From Candidatus Eiseniibacteriota bacterium (GTDB taxonomy: Bacteria > Arandabacterota > Arandabacteria > JAGLYR01): a stretch of DNA of 35,467 bases. Below the pieces are notes generated by a model. That model made no database searches and was not told the DNA's origin. It worked only from the letters and a program-made list of their open reading frames with translations. The position numbers and the translations under genes were made by a program. Where the stretch lies: assembly GCA_023132135.1 (NCBI GenBank), contig JAGLYR010000028.1, forward strand, positions 1 to 35,467, written 5' to 3'. Positions within the stretch are counted from its first letter, which is position 1; every line of letters begins with the position of its first letter. Positions 34,173 to 35,467 of the stretch are shown one piece after another.

Positions 34173-35352
34173 TCGGTGGTGCATTCCAATACTGGCGGTG
34201 ACATTGCTCGTGGGCTGGGCAAGCGTCGTTCCTGCGACCGGGCAGTCGGATCCGGGCGAGCAGGAAGAGATTGTGGAAAAAAAGGCCAAGCGCATTCGAA
34301 TAGGCGCCGGGCAGGTTGTCATCGACGACGACATTGTAGTCGACATCGATAGCAAAGCCATACAGATGAGCATCGAAGAAGCCCTCCGGGAGGCGGAGGA
34401 GGCCCTCGAGGGCATCGAGAACGATCTCACTTACAGGAAGGTCCACAGATCGAACAAGGTGCACGTCGGCGACAACGTCTATGTGGACATCGATGAGATG
34501 GTGAATGGTGATGTCGTCGCTGTGGGCGGGAACGTGACCATCGAAGGGAAGGTGGCAGGCGACGTCGTCGCTGTGTTCGGCAACGTGTTCCTGGAGAACA
34601 CGGCTGTCGTCAACGGGCAAGCGGTGGCCGTGTTCGGGCGGATAGTCGAGGAACCGGGCGCCCGGGTGCGGGGCGAGACGGTGAGTGTGGGCCCGGGAAT
34701 GCTTTTCGGCAATATCTTTGGAGAAGCGTGTTGCCCCGCCTCCTTCAATTGGAGATGGGTCCCGCTGGCGTCCCTGGTGGGAATGGGGCTCCTGCTGATT
34801 GTGGTTCTGCTGGTTGCGCTGGTATTTCGTGAAGGTACGGAACGGGTCACTGCCGCCATTCGGCGCGATCTTCTCAAGTCGTGGCTCTACGGGCTTCTCG
34901 CCGAGATCATTCTGATGGTTGTGACGATTGTGCTGTGCATCACCATCATCGGGATTCCGGTGGTCATTCTCCTGTGGCTGGCTGCGGGGCTGGCATGCCT
35001 TTGGGCCTTCGCCGGGGTTGCGGTCCGCGCCGGGGAAGCGATTTCCGGGATCCCCGGTAGCGCCGCCTCTCGTGCAGGCACGCTGCTGATTGGCGCGCTC
35101 GCTATTCTGGGGGTGTCCATCATCGCCCGGATACTTTCCCTGGTGGGTGGGTTCTTCTGGGGACCGGCCCTGGGAATCCGGATCCTGGGTTCAGCAATCA
35201 CATGGTTCGCACTGACCACCGGGCTGGGCGCGGTCTGTATGACGCGGTTCGGGACGCGGGCCGCGAATGGGCGGGCTGCCGCGGCGGCTCCGGTACCCCC
35301 GGCGGTTCCTCCGGCCCCGCGGGCGCCGGAGGTGCAGGGCACGGGCTCTTGA
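34153..35352 (+). CDS. Polymer-forming (bactofilin-like) domain membrane protein
   Basis: ATG 34153 follows GGAGG by seven bases and starts a signal peptide (IPILAVTLLVGWASVVPATG); the longer frame upstream is a shadow of the anti-sigma gene. The 399-residue protein then has a charged helix (about 70-90), hexapeptide-like polymer-forming repeats (about 105-185: NGDVVAVGGNVTIEGKVAGD, VVAVFGNVFLEN, GQAVAVFGRI), about five membrane helices (195-365) and a Pro/Ala-rich tail. Proteins of this design are known as polymer-forming cytoskeletal or bactofilin-like. It closes the sigma factor operon and may be an envelope scaffold under its control. Confidence 0.82.
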   Translation: MRALLLDRWCIPILAVTLLVGWASVVPATGQSDPGEQEEIVEKKAKRIRIGAGQVVIDDDIVVDIDSKAIQMSIEEALREAEEALEGIENDLTYRKVHRSNKVHVGDNVYVDIDEMVNGDVVAVGGNVTIEGKVAGDVVAVFGNVFLENTAVVNGQAVAVFGRIVEEPGARVRGETVSVGPGMLFGNIFGEACCPASFNWRWVPLASLVGMGLLLIVVLLVALVFREGTERVTAAIRRDLLKSWLYGLLAEIILMVVTIVLCITIIGIPVVILLWLAAGLACLWAFAGVAVRAGEAISGIPGSAASRAGTLLIGALAILGVSIIARILSLVGGFFWGPALGIRILGSAITWFALTTGLGAVCMTRFGTRAANGRAAAAAPVPPAVPPAPRAPEVQGTGS

Positions 35353-35467
35353 TGCCCTTTTGCTTGGACTGGCTTGGATCATGCATGAATGGGCGTGCCC
35401 GCGATGTGCTAGTGCGTTGTCGGACAGGACAATAGACAATAGAGAATAGACCGCAATAGAGAAGTGT
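35353..35467. other. Right-edge intergenic DNA with a repeat C arm
   Basis: GGCTTGGATCATGCATGAAT (35371-35390) is a variant arm of the palindrome at 29628. The rest is AATAGA-rich near the edge. No gene start is recognisable. Confidence 0.5.

Overview
The window is about 60% G+C with clear Shine-Dalgarno sites. It carries several large secreted proteins that end in a FlgD-like/type IX-style C-terminal domain (PNPFN near its start, SGVYFYR-like and MVLLK/R at its end). Gingipain-type C25 peptidases, right-handed beta-helix proteins, DUF4097 and polymer-forming repeats accompany them. This suggests a Gram-negative member of the FCB superphylum or a neighbouring candidate phylum such as Eisenbacteria or Krumholzibacteria. 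That placement is inference; no rRNA is present.

Layout. 1-1250: an AbiE-type (type IV) toxin-antitoxin locus on the minus strand, an antitoxin with a doubled winged helix followed by the 5' part of the toxin, cut by the window edge. 1250-1920: an unusual AT-rich, pyrimidine-rich gap. 1924-4930: a small secreted lectin-like protein, an SGLT-type sodium/solute symporter and a broken ORF6N gene. 5060-22593: a surface and secretion region with a three-cohesin protein, a giant beta-helix protein carrying a dockerin and a cohesin-like domain, two C25 cysteine peptidases, a TonB-like protein, a lipoprotein serpin, a secreted beta-propeller protein and a SAM methyltransferase. 22839-24836: a DUF3604/PHP lipoprotein. 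25048-27656: an OmpA protein with TSP3 repeats, flanked by two nearly identical cold-shock gene units. 27668-31621: a CoA-transferase/GNAT fusion, then ftsB and eno. 31821-35352: an ECF sigma factor, DUF4097 protein, zinc-finger anti-sigma factor and polymer-forming membrane protein in one operon.

How they may work together. The cohesin and dockerin proteins could form a non-cellulosomal surface scaffold. The C25 peptidases and serpin could process surface proteins and protect against proteolysis. The ECF operon looks like an envelope-responsive unit. These are inferences from domains and order.

Intergenic DNA is rich in short dispersed repeats: a GGGACAGA family, an 87-bp pair, a palindrome family near eno-ftsB, and a three-way-junction terminator used twice. 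Some touch genes: one supplies part of a likely promoter, one forms the end of a reading frame, and one lies where the AbiEii frame stops resembling its family.
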